Source: Mameliella sp. MMSF_3455
Lineage (GTDB): Bacteria > Pseudomonadota > Alphaproteobacteria > Rhodobacterales > Rhodobacteraceae
Length of the DNA: 64,000 nucleotides
Direction: 5' to 3'
NCBI RefSeq assembly: GCF_030733205.1
Contig: NZ_JASHJL010000008.1
Span: 1-64,000, forward strand
In this document: one piece after another, positions 1 through 8,969 of the stretch
How positions within the stretch are numbered: position 1 is the first letter of the stretch
Layout: every line of letters starts with the position of its first letter
Notes under the pieces: generated by a model
The model's input: the letters and a program-made list of their open reading frames with translations, nothing else
The model's database searches: none
Told to the model about the DNA's origin: nothing
Translations under genes and position numbers: made by a program

Positions 1-60
1 CGTAAAATGCTGATCACGCAGCGAAACAGCACGCGCGGGGAAGCAAATGACGGCCGAACA

Positions 61-128
61 AGGGGCGCTGCCCCCTCGGCCTGCGGCCTTCACCCCCGGA
101 GTATTTTCCGAGAGAAGAAACAGGGGCG
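61..128 (+). repeat. Dispersed intergenic repeat, copy 1
   Basis: A GC-rich hairpin-forming block (GGGGCGCTGCCCC, 62-74) is followed by CGGAGTATTTTC (97-108), GAGAGAAGAAAC and AGGGGCG. The same order of blocks occurs at about 27.4, 31.7, 40.0 and 57.9 kb. It ends 77 bases before aroA and points the same way as the gene. No coding potential is evident; the long open frame running through it into aroA is an artefact of high GC. Confidence 0.75.
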
Positions 129-205
129 CGGCGTTGCACGAGTGTGATGGACCTTGCGGGTGCCGCTTGCTATCAGGCGGCGACGATTTTGCAGGAGACC
201 GCCCC

Positions 206-1549
206 ATGTCCGCCCACGGCGCCCCGATCCCGATGACTTCGCGTGCCTCCGGCCCCCTGACGGGCGAGGCGCATGTGCCCGGCGACAAGTCTATTTCCCA
301 TCGTTCGCTGATCCTGGGCGCGATGGCGGTGGGCGAGACGAAAGTGACCGGCTTGCTGGAAGGGCAGGACGTTCTGGACACCGCCAAGGCGATGCAGGCC
401 TTTGGGGCGCAGGTCGAGAAGATCGACGACACATGGCATGTGCATGGCGTGGGCGTCGGCGGCTTTGGCGAACCGGGGAACGTGATCGACTGCGGCAACT
501 CGGGGACGGGGGTGCGGCTGATCATGGGGGCGATGGCGACCTCGCCCATCGTGGCGACCTTCACCGGCGACGCCAGCCTGAACAAGCGCCCGATGGCGCG
601 GGTGACCGATCCGCTGGCGTTGTTCGGGACGCGGGCCTATGGCCGGTCCGGCGGGCGGTTGCCGATGACCATCGTCGGCGCCGCCGATCCCTTGCCGGTG
701 CGCTACGAGGTGCCGGTGCCCTCGGCGCAGGTGAAATCGGCGGTGCTGCTGGCCGGGCTCAACGCACCGGGCGAGACCGTGGTGATCGAGCGCGAGGCGA
801 CCCGCGACCATTCGGAACGGATGCTGGCGGGTTTCGGCGCCACGATCTCGACCGAGGTCACGGACGAATGCCGGGTCATCACCCTGCAGGGCCGGCCAGA
901 GTTGAAACCGCAGACCATCGTCGTGCCGCGCGACCCCTCGTCGGCGGCCTTCCCGGTCTGCGCGGCGATCATCACCGAAGGGTCGGACGTGCTGGTGCCC
1001 AATATCGGGCTGAACCCGACCCGGGCGGGGCTGTTCTTTACCTTGCAGGAGATGGGCGCGGATCTGACCTTCGAGAACATGCGTGAAGAAGGTGGCGAAC
1101 CCGTGGCAGACCTGCGGGCGCGTTTCTCGCCCGATCTGAAGGGGATCGAGGTGCCCGCCGAACGCGCCGCCAGCATGATCGATGAGTACCCGGTGCTGTC
1201 GGTGGTGGCGAGCTTTGCCGAGGGGCGCACGCATATGCCGGGTGTCAAGGAACTGCGTGTCAAGGAAAGCGATCGGATCGACGCGATGGCGACCGGGCTG
1301 CGGGCCGCCGGTGTCCACGTCGAGGAAGGCGAGGACTGGTGGACGGTCGAGGGTCGCGGGCATGGCAATGTCGCGGGCGGCGTGACGGTCGAAAGCCACC
1401 TGGACCATCGCATCGCCATGTCCTTTCTCGTCATGGGCTTTGCCTCGACCAGGCCGATGAGCGTGGACGACGGTGGGCCGATCGCCACCAGTTTCCCGAT
1501 CTTCGAGACGCTGATGGGCAGCCTTGGGACCGAGATCACCCGCGACTGA
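206..1549 (+). CDS. aroA: 3-phosphoshikimate 1-carboxyvinyltransferase (EPSP synthase)
   Basis: Transfers the enolpyruvyl group of phosphoenolpyruvate to shikimate 3-phosphate, the sixth step of the cytoplasmic shikimate pathway to aromatic amino acids. The 447-residue protein has the N-terminal [14 protein letters not shown] substrate-binding segment, the [11 protein letters not shown] loop, and the C-terminal [14 protein letters not shown] and DHRIAMSF motifs, in the family order and at the usual length. The frame is open back to position 47, but the ATG at 206 is chosen because AGGAG lies nine bases upstream and homology begins there. It is followed by a GFA-family gene and cmk on the same strand; aroA next to cmk is common in alphaproteobacteria. 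Identification is secure. Confidence 0.97.
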   Translation: MSAHGAPIPMTSRASGPLTGEAHVPGDKSISHRSLILGAMAVGETKVTGLLEGQDVLDTAKAMQAFGAQVEKIDDTWHVHGVGVGGFGEPGNVIDCGNSGTGVRLIMGAMATSPIVATFTGDASLNKRPMARVTDPLALFGTRAYGRSGGRLPMTIVGAADPLPVRYEVPVPSAQVKSAVLLAGLNAPGETVVIEREATRDHSERMLAGFGATISTEVTDECRVITLQGRPELKPQTIVVPRDPSSAAFPVCAAIITEGSDVLVPNIGLNPTRAGLFFTLQEMGADLTFENMREEGGEPVADLRARFSPDLKGIEVPAERAASMIDEYPVLSVVASFAEGRTHMPGVKELRVKESDRIDAMATGLRAAGVHVEEGEDWWTVEGRGHGNVAGGVTVESHLDHRIAMSFLVMGFASTRPMSVDDGGPIATSFPIFETLMGSLGTEITRD

Positions 1550-1622
1550 GGCGGGGCAGCTGGGGCTTTTCCCCGGGGCGCGCTCTTGCTAGGCCTCGGG
1601 AGGGATCGAGAGGGAGTGTGCG

Positions 1623-2042
1623 ATGCAGGCTGCGGCGGGAGTGACGGGGGGTTGCCTCTGCAAGGCGGTGACCTACCGCGTGAGCGGGGCGCTGCGCCCG
1701 GTGATCGCCTGCCATTGCAGCCAGTGCCGCAAGACCTCGGGGCATCATGTGGCGGCGACCTCTGCGCCGCGTGACAGCGTGGTCATCGAAGGCGAGGTGA
1801 CCTGGTACGGATCCTCCGACATGGCGCGGCGCGGGTTCTGCGGGACCTGCGGCAGCAACCTGTTCTGGGACGGGCCGGGCACGCATCTGTCGATCTTTGC
1901 CGGGACCCTGGACGGGACGACCGGGCTGCGCCTGGCCGGGCATATCTTTTGCGCCGACAAGGGCGATTACTATGACATCGGCGGCGGGCTGCCCTGTGCC
2001 GATGGCGCTGACCCCGACATGACGACACAGGTGATCGCGTGA
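1623..2042 (+). CDS. GFA (CENP-V/GFA) family protein
   Basis: A 139-residue protein of the fold named after glutathione-dependent formaldehyde-activating enzyme. The zinc-binding pattern is clear: [10 protein letters not shown] near residue 10, [11 protein letters not shown] at about 30-40, and [12 protein letters not shown] at about 72-83. Known: members bind zinc through these cysteines, and only a few have shown glutathione adduct activity, so the substrate cannot be given from sequence. The stop codon overlaps the GTG start of cmk by four bases, so the two are probably translated together. Function beyond the fold is not inferred. Confidence 0.85.
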   Translation: MQAAAGVTGGCLCKAVTYRVSGALRPVIACHCSQCRKTSGHHVAATSAPRDSVVIEGEVTWYGSSDMARRGFCGTCGSNLFWDGPGTHLSIFAGTLDGTTGLRLAGHIFCADKGDYYDIGGGLPCADGADPDMTTQVIA

Positions 2043-2653
2043 GCTTTACCATCGCCATCGACGGCCCCGCCGCCAGCGGCAAGGGCACCATCGCGCGCCG
2101 GCTTGCGGCGCATTTCGGCTTTGCGCATCTGGATACCGGGTTGCTGTACCGGGCGGTCGGACGGCAGATGCTGCTGGGCGTGCCGCCGCTGGAGGCGGCG
2201 CAGGGGCTGGACGTGACCGGGCTGGATGCCGAGGATCTGCGCGGGCCGGAGGTGGCGCAGGCGGCCTCGAAGGTGGCGGCGCTGCCCGAGGTGCGCGCGG
2301 CGCTGGTCGACGTGCAGCGCGCCTTTGCCCGGCGGTCCGGGGGCGCCGTGCTGGACGGTCGCGACATCGGTACGGTGATCTGTCCCGAGGCGGAGGCCAA
2401 GCTGTTCGTGATCGCGGGTGCCGAGGTGCGGGCCGAGCGGCGCTGGCGCGAGCTGGCGGCCTCGGGGCACGAGATCACGCAGGACGAGGTGCTGGCGGAT
2501 GTGCTTGCGCGCGATCAGCGCGACATGAACCGGGCCGACGCGCCGCTGAAACCGGCCGAGGATGCGGTCACGCTGGACACATCGAAAATGGACATCGCGG
2601 ATGCGGTGGCCGAGGCCATTGCCATCGTGGAACGCGCCGGCGCGGCGGGATAG
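2039..2653 (+). CDS. cmk: Cytidylate kinase
   Basis: Phosphorylates CMP and dCMP to the diphosphates with ATP in the cytoplasm. The 204-residue protein starts with [17 protein letters not shown], which contains the P-loop, followed by the [11 protein letters not shown] nucleotide-binding segment and the DGRDIGTVI motif near residue 105. The start is GTG, inside the GTGA overlap with the preceding GFA gene. In many alphaproteobacteria rpsA follows cmk; here a convergent LacI-type regulator follows instead, so that linkage is broken. The length is slightly below the 210-230 residues usual for the family. Confidence 0.96.
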   Translation: MSFTIAIDGPAASGKGTIARRLAAHFGFAHLDTGLLYRAVGRQMLLGVPPLEAAQGLDVTGLDAEDLRGPEVAQAASKVAALPEVRAALVDVQRAFARRSGGAVLDGRDIGTVICPEAEAKLFVIAGAEVRAERRWRELAASGHEITQDEVLADVLARDQRDMNRADAPLKPAEDAVTLDTSKMDIADAVAEAIAIVERAGAAG

Positions 2654-2667
2654 GGGGCGACGCCCCC
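2653..2667. terminator. Hairpin between convergent cmk and the LacI-type gene
   Basis: GGGGG-CGACG-CCCCC forms a compact hairpin that begins at the last base of the cmk stop codon. No T-tract follows on either strand, so it may mark the shared 3' end of both genes without being a standard intrinsic terminator. Confidence 0.4.
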
Positions 2668-2684
2668 GCGGGCGTGCCCTGTGA

Positions 2685-3785
2685 TCAGCGCCGTTTCAGC
2701 GTGTCGCCGTAGTCCAGCTTGGGCGCCAGTTCGATGATCGGCTCAAACTCGGCCTCGGGGTTGTCGACACGGCCCGAGATGATCTGCGCCGCCTTGCGAC
2801 CGATTTCCGCCCGGCAGGCATCCATCGTCGCCAGCCTGCGCGGGAGACCGTCCAGCAATTCGACCCCGTTGAACCCGGCAAGCCCGATCTGGCCGGGGAT
2901 GTCGATGCCTGCGTCCAGCAGGTGCAACAGCCCGCCCGCCGCGATCATGTCGTTGGAATAATAGAGGAAATCGAGTTCCGGCTCCCGTTCCAGCATGGCC
3001 TTGGTCATCTCGCGGCCCTTGGCCAGTGCGGATCCGCCGGAATAGAATTCCTGGTCGATGACCTCGACGCCTTCCTTGGCGAGCGCCTCGGTGAAGCCCT
3101 CGAAGCGCTTTCGCGCCCGGTGGTCCAGCGGCATCTTGGTGCCCATGAAGCCGATGTTGTGATAGCCCTGTTTCAGGATCGCGCGGGCCATTTCGCGGCC
3201 CGCCCTGCGGTGGCTGATGCCCACCGCGCAATCGATCGGTTTGCCGTCGGTGTCCATGATCTCGACCACCGGGATGCCGCTGGCCTTGAGCATGGCGCGC
3301 GCGGCCTCGGTGTGTTCGAGGCCCGCCACGATCACACCCGACGGCCGCCACGACAGCATCTCGTAAAGGACGCGCTCTTCCTTTTCGGGCAGGTAGTCGG
3401 TGACACCGACGACGGGCTGCAACTCTGTCTCTTCCAACACGCTGGAGATGCCCGACAGGACCTCGGGGAAGACCATGTTGCGCAAGCTGGGGATGATGAC
3501 CGCGACCAGGTTCACCCGCTGGCTGGCCAGCGCGCCCGCGATCTTGTTGGGCACATAGCCCAGCGTCTTGGCCGCCTCGAGCACCTTCTCACGGGTCGCC
3601 TGGCTGACGTCCCCGCGGTTGCGCAACACGCGGCTGACGGTCATTTCCGAGACGCCGGATGCCTCGGAGACATCGCGAAGGGTAAGCGGGCGGGAGTCGT
3701 CGGCGGCCAAGGGCAAGTCCTTTTCGTGAGATGGGGGTACGTTATCGCAATCAGGGCGCTGCGCAAGAGCGGTATGCTCTGCAAC
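2685..3785 (-). CDS. LacI/GntR-type transcriptional repressor
   Basis: A LacI-family regulator. The helix-turn-helix TLRDVSEASGVSEMTVSRVLRN is followed by the hinge helix ending KIAGALASQR, then a periplasmic-binding-protein-like sensor domain (VNLVAVIIPSLRNMVFPEV to the C terminus). It resembles the branch that includes the gluconate repressor GntR. The start is uncertain: ATG at 3785 is given, but the first 25 or so residues look unlike the family. TTG codons at 3716 and 3710 lie just after AAAAGGA and would give a normal short N terminus. Target genes are not evident: it is convergent with cmk and its 5' end faces a tRNA gene. Confidence 0.88.
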   Translation of the reverse strand, partial: VAEHTALAQRPDCDNVPPSHEKDLPLAADDSRPLTLRDVSEASGVSEMTVSRVLRNRGDVSQATREKVLEAAKTLGYVPNKIAGALASQRVNLVAVIIPSLRNMVFPEVLSGISSVLEETELQPVVGVTDYLPEKEERVLYEMLSWRPSGVIVAGLEHTEAARAMLKASGIPVVEIMDTDGKPIDCAVGISHRRAGREMARAILKQGYHNIGFMGTKMPLDHRARKRFEGFTEALAKEGVEVIDQEFYSGGSALAKGREMTKAMLEREPELDFLYYSNDMIAAGGLLHLLDAGIDIPGQIGLAGFNGVELLDGLPRRLATMDACRAEIGRKAAQIISGRVDNPEAEFEPIIELAPKLDYGDTLKRR

Positions 3786-3831
3786 CATCCGGGATGACAA
3801 GCGCCGCGCGGCAGGGTAAGGAGGCGCAGAC

Positions 3832-3908
3832 GGCCCCGTGGCTCAACTGGATAGAGCAGCCCCCTCCTAAGGGGCAGGTTGCAGGTTCGAATCCTGCCGG
3901 GGTCGCCA
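3832..3908 (+). tRNA. tRNA-Arg (anticodon CCT)
   Basis: The 77-nucleotide cloverleaf has acceptor GGCCCCG paired with CGGGGTC (one G-T pair). The anticodon stem is GCCCC/GGGGC around loop CTCCTAA (anticodon CCT), and the T-loop is TTCGAAT. Discriminator G and CCA are encoded. It reads AGG arginine codons. Confidence 0.96.
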
Positions 3909-3937
3909 TTTTGCGTTCAGTTGTGCCGGTTGGCGGA

Positions 3938-4480
3938 TCAGGCCGCCCCGCGCAGGGCCCTGGCCGTGGCGATGCCTGCCAGCGCGCCGAAGAAATGGGA
4001 TTCCCAGCTGACGCCGGGTTGGCCTGGCAGAACGCCCCAGATCATCGTGCCGTAGACCACGGCCACGCCGACAGCCACCAGCACAGGGACAAGGCGTCTT
4101 TCGACAAGTCCGCGCGCCACCAGGAAACCGAACCAGCCAAAGATCAGCCCCGAGGCGCCGACATGGATCGCGGAACTGCCGAAGACCCAGACGCCGAGGC
4201 CGCCGAGGATCACGATCAGCAGCGAGGCCATGAGCGCCACCGAGCGCGCGGTGATGACCAGCAGCGCGCCCAGCACCGCCAGCGGCGCGGTATTGGCCGC
4301 GGCATGGGCGACGGAACCGTGCAGGACCGGCATGAAGACGATTCCGTCCAGCCCGCCCAGCGACCGTGGTCTGAGGCCCAGCCAGCCGTTCACCGCGTTG
4401 CCCGTCAGGAGGTTGACCGCCTCCACAACCCAGATCGCCGCCAGAAGGGCGGCCACCCACCCGAAACTCTTGAAATTCAA
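3938..4480 (-). CDS. Rhomboid-family intramembrane serine protease
   Basis: A 180-residue inner-membrane protein with about six hydrophobic segments. The rhomboid signature is complete: the HxxxN element in AHAAANT (H59, N63), the nucleophile in GASGLIFG (S110), and the paired histidine in WESHFFG (H162). Known: rhomboids cleave transmembrane segments of other membrane proteins. The start is TTG at 4480 with only a weak upstream GGA, and no ATG is available in frame, so the true start may lie slightly upstream. It lies between a convergent tRNA and the end of a multihaem cytochrome gene on the same strand. Substrate unknown. Confidence 0.88.
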   Translation of the reverse strand: MNFKSFGWVAALLAAIWVVEAVNLLTGNAVNGWLGLRPRSLGGLDGIVFMPVLHGSVAHAAANTAPLAVLGALLVITARSVALMASLLIVILGGLGVWVFGSSAIHVGASGLIFGWFGFLVARGLVERRLVPVLVAVGVAVVYGTMIWGVLPGQPGVSWESHFFGALAGIATARALRGAA

Positions 4481-4506
4481 TCTGCCAATCCATCCATGAC
4501 CGCCGC

Positions 4507-4528
4507 CCCGGCCAGTACCCTGGCCGGG
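4507..4528. terminator. Perfect 9-bp hairpin downstream of the multihaem cytochrome gene
   Basis: CCCGGCCAG-TACC-CTGGCCGGG, 47 bases beyond the stop of the cytochrome gene and 27 bases upstream of the rhomboid start. There is no T-tract, so it may be a transcript end or a processing or stability hairpin. Confidence 0.4.
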
Positions 4529-4574
4529 ACTGTCTTATCATGCCGCAACGCCAGGCGGAGCGGAACAGCGGGTG

Positions 4575-7500
4575 TCATGGCAGTTGCGCGGTGTCGCCCT
4601 GGATCTTCAGCTTCCAGTTCTCGATCAGCGTGCCCTCGGTCTTGAGCCGGCTGGCAAGGTAATACAGACGTTGCGTCGCCGGTCCGTCCGGGGCGGTCTC
4701 GAAACGCTGCTTGAGGTAGTAGGGCGGAATGGCCTGCGAATAGAGCGTGGCGTGCACGGTCACGCTCTGGGGATCGACGCCATCGGGCAGGGTGATCTTG
4801 TAGGTCAGCTCATCCTTGCCCGCCATCACCCCGGCGTCGTGTTCAGCGCGGCCCTCGGGCATCGTGGCCTTCATGAAGGCGGCGGTCACCTCCGACGCAC
4901 CGAATCTTTTCTCAAAGGCCTCGGTCCCCGGTTTCGCGGCGCCCCAGGGCAGCAGCCGGTTGTCCTTGGGGTGGTAGACGCGGTGGACAAAGCTGGTGGT
5001 GAACTGCTTGTTCGCGTTCTGGGTCAGCTCTTCATAGATCTGCACCTGGGTCTGGTCGTCAATCAGGTCGTGATGCGGCTGATACAGGGCCTCCGTCGCG
5101 CCTTCGGGGATGAAGTCGAGGAACTCCGTCTTCAGCGGCTCTCCGTCCGGGCCCATGATGACGCCCGCGCCGTTGGAACAGCCCGAACACCAGATCTGCC
5201 TGCCCGTCGCATCGGTCACGCGGACCTCCAGGAAGGCGCGGCGGAACCCGACGCCCGAGGGCAGGCGGTGGCCGGTCTTGTTGTCGACGGTCACGAGGGC
5301 CGTCAGGGTGCCGTCTGCGCCGGTCAGGCTCTCGATCTTCACATCGGCCGTCTCGTCGCGGGCCTGCAGGGCCATCGTGTCCATCGAAAGCTGGGCGCCG
5401 TTCGTGGCGTAGGTCATCGGGTCCTTGGGGCCCAGACCCATTTCCTCGTCGAACTGCGACAGCATGGCGACCATGAAGGCATTCAGCCCCACGAAATTGT
5501 GCCGCTTGTAATTGTCGCGGAAGGGCACCTCTATCTCGTCCTGGGGCAGGGCATGGGGCACGTCGGGCAGGTTCGTGTCCTGGATCGAGGCGATCTGCGT
5601 GGTCAGGCTGTCGATCTTGATCTTGCCGTCCAGCGTTTCGAAATTCGCCTTCATGTGGCAATCCTGACAGGACCGGGCAGTGCCCGCGTCGGCGTATTGG
5701 CTGTTCTTCCATTCGAGGAAAGTGGCCTGTTCGACCGAGTGCTGGAACTTGACCAGCGGTTCGCGGTAGGTGGCGCCGTATTGATCGGACAGAAAGCTGA
5801 CGGCGTTCTGTGCGGCCTTGTTCAGAACCGCTTGTTCGGCGGCGGTGAACCCGGGCAGGGGGGCATCGGTGGGGGCGTCCACGTTGGGCAGGTTGATGGT
5901 GTGGCAGGCGCCGCACATCTCGCTGTCCTTGATGTAGTCGTCATGCACCGGGGTGATGCCCATCGCGTTTTCCATCGGCTTCTGGCGGACATCGGCAAAG
6001 GGGCCGATCAGCCTGTCCGCCGGGGTCATGCGAAAGACGCCGGTGGTGCCGTTCATCAGGTAGGTGTCCAGTGGGTTGTAGTCCGGCTGCCCTTCGGCCC
6101 GTTCGGGGGGCGCGATGTGGTGGCAGACCGAACAGGAAATGCCTTCGCGCGCGAGGTTGCCGTAGACGTGGTAGTCATAGGTGCCGTCGGCGATCTGCTT
6201 GTCCTTTTGCTCGGTCGTCAGCGGCGTGTGGAGCAGCGCGTAGTCGGGTTTGAAGATATTGCCATCCAGCCCCAGGTCCGGGTTGTCATGGGCGTCGATC
6301 TCCAGCTGCCGTTGCCCCATCGCGCCGTGGCAGGACAGGCAGGTGGTGCCAAGGTTATCCGACAGCTCGCCGGCGCCGGCTTCTTTCAGCAGGGCGAATT
6401 CGGATTCCAGCTGCGCGTAGAAGATCGGATCGCGCCCGGCGAGGCCCATCGGCGACCAACGCCATTCGCCGTATTCCGAGATGTTGTAACCCTTGCCGTA
6501 CTCGGACCCGGTCTTGATGAACATGGTCACGCCCGAAGGCGCGCCGCCAAGGCCGCCGTGGCAGCCGACGCAATTGTCGGAGGTCAGGAAGTGCTGGGTG
6601 TCGTTCGGGCGGGCGGGGACGTGGTCCAGCCATTCGCTGGGCAGGGTTTGCAGCTGTGCCCGCGGGATGTCGATCCCGTCCCTGGGCGGGAACATGGCGG
6701 TGAAGGCCGGGTTGACCTCGACCGGCGAGGCCTTGGCCGCCGCCACATGCGCGGCGCGCATCGCGCCGGGATCATGGGCGTCGCTGAGATACGAGGTGAT
6801 CATTTCGGACAGGTCGGCGCCAAAGGCTGGTTTCTGCGGCTTGGGCAGGTCGCGCCAGCTTTCGTCGACGCGAAAGATCAGCGGGTCGTCGGGATAGCCC
6901 TCGACGTTTTCAAGCGCGGAAAAGATCAGCTCCTCTGCGGCGGAGGCGTGGCAGCGCATGCACATCCCGTCGCCGCCTGCGCCCAGGGGCGGGCTGTAGG
7001 GCGGCTCAAAGCTGTCGATGACCGGTTTGCGCGCGGCCATGTCGTCCTTGTCGGCAAAATAGACCGAGGCGAAGAACCAGCCGCCGTGCGAGAGGGAACT
7101 GTCCTTGACCATGACGGTCCAGTTCAGCCCGCCGGTGTCATAGGCGTAGTCGGTCAGTTCCTCGTCGACCCTGGCGGGATCGTCCGGGTATTGCGCGACC
7201 AGCGCGGCGCGCTGTTCGTTGTAGCGGGCAGCGGGTGGGGTCACCATTTCCTTGATGACGATCGCCCCGTCGGGAATGGCGCCTGTGCGTCCGCCTTCCA
7301 GCCAGGTGATGATTTCCGGCGAGTAGTACATGCGCACGGCGGGATGGATGCCAAAGCTCATGTTGAAGACGAACGGCCCGGTGTCGCGCCAGCGTTTGTC
7401 GCGTTTCCAGTTCAGCCCGGTGTATTCGCGCCGGGCGATCCAGGGAAAGAGGATCTTTTCGTAGTCGATCAGCGGCAGGCTGCCGGGCAGGGGCAGGTCC

Positions 7501-7619
7501 GCGGGTCTGGCACTCGCGCCCGGGTCATATGCCGGATCGGCCGCCTGCTGGGCGGCGGTCAGGGGGGCCAGAACCTGGCACAGGCACAAAACCAAAGCGA
7601 AAATTCCAGGACGCTTCAT
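4575..7619 (-). CDS. Secreted hexahaem cytochrome c-like protein
   Basis: A 1014-residue exported protein. Residues 1-23 form a signal peptide (MKRPGIFALVLCLCQVLAPL, then TAA). Six CXXCH haem c sites are seen: CMRCH about 220, CVGCH 350, CLSCH 427, CSVCH 496, CGACH 569 and CQDCH 651. A CSGCS motif in the C-terminal third lacks the histidine and is probably not a haem site. The C-terminal 300 residues look beta-rich. Inferred: a periplasmic electron carrier or multihaem redox enzyme; no substrate is recognised and no maturation or quinone-oxidising partner lies beside it. ATG 7619 is preferred over the in-frame TTG at 7625, with GGAG seven to eight bases upstream. Confidence 0.8.
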   Translation of the reverse strand: MKRPGIFALVLCLCQVLAPLTAAQQAADPAYDPGASARPADLPLPGSLPLIDYEKILFPWIARREYTGLNWKRDKRWRDTGPFVFNMSFGIHPAVRMYYSPEIITWLEGGRTGAIPDGAIVIKEMVTPPAARYNEQRAALVAQYPDDPARVDEELTDYAYDTGGLNWTVMVKDSSLSHGGWFFASVYFADKDDMAARKPVIDSFEPPYSPPLGAGGDGMCMRCHASAAEELIFSALENVEGYPDDPLIFRVDESWRDLPKPQKPAFGADLSEMITSYLSDAHDPGAMRAAHVAAAKASPVEVNPAFTAMFPPRDGIDIPRAQLQTLPSEWLDHVPARPNDTQHFLTSDNCVGCHGGLGGAPSGVTMFIKTGSEYGKGYNISEYGEWRWSPMGLAGRDPIFYAQLESEFALLKEAGAGELSDNLGTTCLSCHGAMGQRQLEIDAHDNPDLGLDGNIFKPDYALLHTPLTTEQKDKQIADGTYDYHVYGNLAREGISCSVCHHIAPPERAEGQPDYNPLDTYLMNGTTGVFRMTPADRLIGPFADVRQKPMENAMGITPVHDDYIKDSEMCGACHTINLPNVDAPTDAPLPGFTAAEQAVLNKAAQNAVSFLSDQYGATYREPLVKFQHSVEQATFLEWKNSQYADAGTARSCQDCHMKANFETLDGKIKIDSLTTQIASIQDTNLPDVPHALPQDEIEVPFRDNYKRHNFVGLNAFMVAMLSQFDEEMGLGPKDPMTYATNGAQLSMDTMALQARDETADVKIESLTGADGTLTALVTVDNKTGHRLPSGVGFRRAFLEVRVTDATGRQIWCSGCSNGAGVIMGPDGEPLKTEFLDFIPEGATEALYQPHHDLIDDQTQVQIYEELTQNANKQFTTSFVHRVYHPKDNRLLPWGAAKPGTEAFEKRFGASEVTAAFMKATMPEGRAEHDAGVMAGKDELTYKITLPDGVDPQSVTVHATLYSQAIPPYYLKQRFETAPDGPATQRLYYLASRLKTEGTLIENWKLKIQGDTAQLP

Positions 7620-7629
7620 GGCCAACTCC

Positions 7630-7666
7630 GATTGAAAATCAATCCCGAGAGTCGCCTAAAAGGCGA
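7630..7666 (-). promoter_or_regulatory. Two tandem short hairpins in the cytochrome leader
   Basis: Two perfect 6-bp inverted repeats with three-base A/T loops lie side by side: GATTGA-AAA-TCAATC (7630-7644) and TCGCCT-AAA-AGGCGA (7652-7666). The first abuts the Shine-Dalgarno GGAG of the cytochrome gene. They may be operator sites or leader RNA structures. Confidence 0.35.
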
Positions 7667-7687
7667 TTCGGTGAAACCGGCAGAATG

Positions 7688-7719
7688 AAAAAAATGTGAT
7701 TGGCGGGTTTCGGCCCGCC
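7688..7719 (-). terminator. Intrinsic terminator of the minus-strand sugar-acid operon
   Basis: On the minus strand GGCGGG-CCGAAA-CCCGCC (7702-7719) is followed within seven bases by seven T residues (7694-7688). It lies five bases beyond the stop of the glucarate dehydratase-like gene, the last of the operon. Confidence 0.8.
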
Positions 7720-7724
7720 CGGGC

Positions 7725-8969
7725 TCAGAACTTTGGCCGACCGAATTGCCAATCCGGCCAGTGCTTGCGCATCTCGGTGGCGTCGTCGCGATCTGTGATC
7801 CCGGCATCGAGGTAGTTCCGGTGAAGGCGTGCCAAAGCGGTACGATCCAGCGTCACGCCAAGGCCGGGGCCATCGGGGACAGGCAGCCGCCCGTGGCGGA
7901 AGGCCAGCTTGCCGCCCTCGATCACCTCGTCGGTCTGCCAGGGCGAATGAGTGTCGCAATCATAGGTCAGGTTGGGTGTGGCGGCGGCCAGGTGGGTCAT
8001 AGCGGCGAGGCTGATCCCGAGGTGCGAGTTCGAATGCATCGACAGGCCCAGCCCCCAGATCTGACAGATCCTTGCCAGCTCGCGGCTGGCGTGCAGCCCG
8101 CCCCAGTAGTGATGGTCGCTGAGGATCACGCGAAAGGCATCCTGCGCCATGTTGGCGGGCAGGTGGCTGGGGTGGACGACATACATGTTGGTCGCCAAAG
8201 GAATATCCGTCGCCGCCTGTACGCGGGCGTTGCCCTCGAGTCCCACGGTTGGATCCTCCAGGTACTCGATCAGCCCCTCGAGTTGGGGCAAGAGGCGCAG
8301 AGTGGTCTCGACCGTCCAGCCGCCGTTTGGATCTATCCGGAGCGGCGCGTCGGGGAAGGCCGCGCGCAGGGCGCGCAAGCCTTCAATTTCCTCCTCGGGC
8401 GGCAGGATGCCCGCCTTGAGCTTGATGGCGTCGAAACCATGCAACTCCTTGAAGCGCCGCGCCTCGCCCACGAGCTGTTCGGGGGTCAGGACCTCGCCCC
8501 AATCATCGGGGGCGGCACCGGAATGCCCGGCGAACTTGTAGAAGAGATAGGCCGAAAAGGGCACATCGTCCCGCACCTGTCCGCCCAGGAGGTCGCAAAC
8601 CCGGTGCCCGGTGGACTTACCCAGCGCGTCCCACATGGCGACCTCTACCGCGCCGACGACGCGCGGCAAAAGCCGGTCATCGCCGGAATAGCCCTCTTGT
8701 CCGCCCGACACGGCCTGCCGGGCGCGCGCCCAGAGGCCGTTCAGGTCGGTCACGTCCAGCCCGGGCAGCAAGGGAGCCAGGGCCGCCAGCCCGTCCAGCA
8801 CGCCACGGGTGCCATAGCTTTCGCCCAGGCCGATCACGCCGCCCTCGGTCTCGAGCTCGATGATCGAGCGCAGGGCGACGGGCTGGTGACAGCCCGCGTT
8901 GTTCAGCAGCGGCGGGTCGGCAAAGGCGATGGGGGTGACGCGCAAATCGGCGATGCGGGTGTCAGACAT
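7725..8969 (-). CDS. Glucarate dehydratase-like enolase-superfamily enzyme
   Basis: A 414-residue member of the mandelate racemase/muconate lactonizing group, closest in motifs to glucarate dehydratase. Seen: KLKAG (KxK catalytic pair), RIDPNGGW, YLEDP, the HHYWGGL segment, and HSNSHLGIS with the catalytic histidine. Known: this family removes water from D-glucarate or galactarate to give 5-keto-4-deoxyglucarate, the substrate of KdgD, which is encoded in the divergent arm. The start overlaps the preceding enolase-family gene by eight bases. It is the last gene of the minus-strand operon. The exact aldarate stereochemistry accepted cannot be read from sequence. Confidence 0.87.
   Translation of the reverse strand: MSDTRIADLRVTPIAFADPPLLNNAGCHQPVALRSIIELETEGGVIGLGESYGTRGVLDGLAALAPLLPGLDVTDLNGLWARARQAVSGGQEGYSGDDRLLPRVVGAVEVAMWDALGKSTGHRVCDLLGGQVRDDVPFSAYLFYKFAGHSGAAPDDWGEVLTPEQLVGEARRFKELHGFDAIKLKAGILPPEEEIEGLRALRAAFPDAPLRIDPNGGWTVETTLRLLPQLEGLIEYLEDPTVGLEGNARVQAATDIPLATNMYVVHPSHLPANMAQDAFRVILSDHHYWGGLHASRELARICQIWGLGLSMHSNSHLGISLAAMTHLAAATPNLTYDCDTHSPWQTDEVIEGGKLAFRHGRLPVPDGPGLGVTLDRTALARLHRNYLDAGITDRDDATEMRKHWPDWQFGRPKF

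Noticed and set aside
7630-7644. FNR/CRP-type site in the cytochrome leader
   Set aside because: The TTGA and TCAA half-sites are only three bases apart, whereas FNR sites need six between them.
4572-7688. A 1038-residue plus-strand open frame
   Set aside because: It is antisense to the hexahaem cytochrome gene, has no recognisable motif, and is explained by high GC with few stops.
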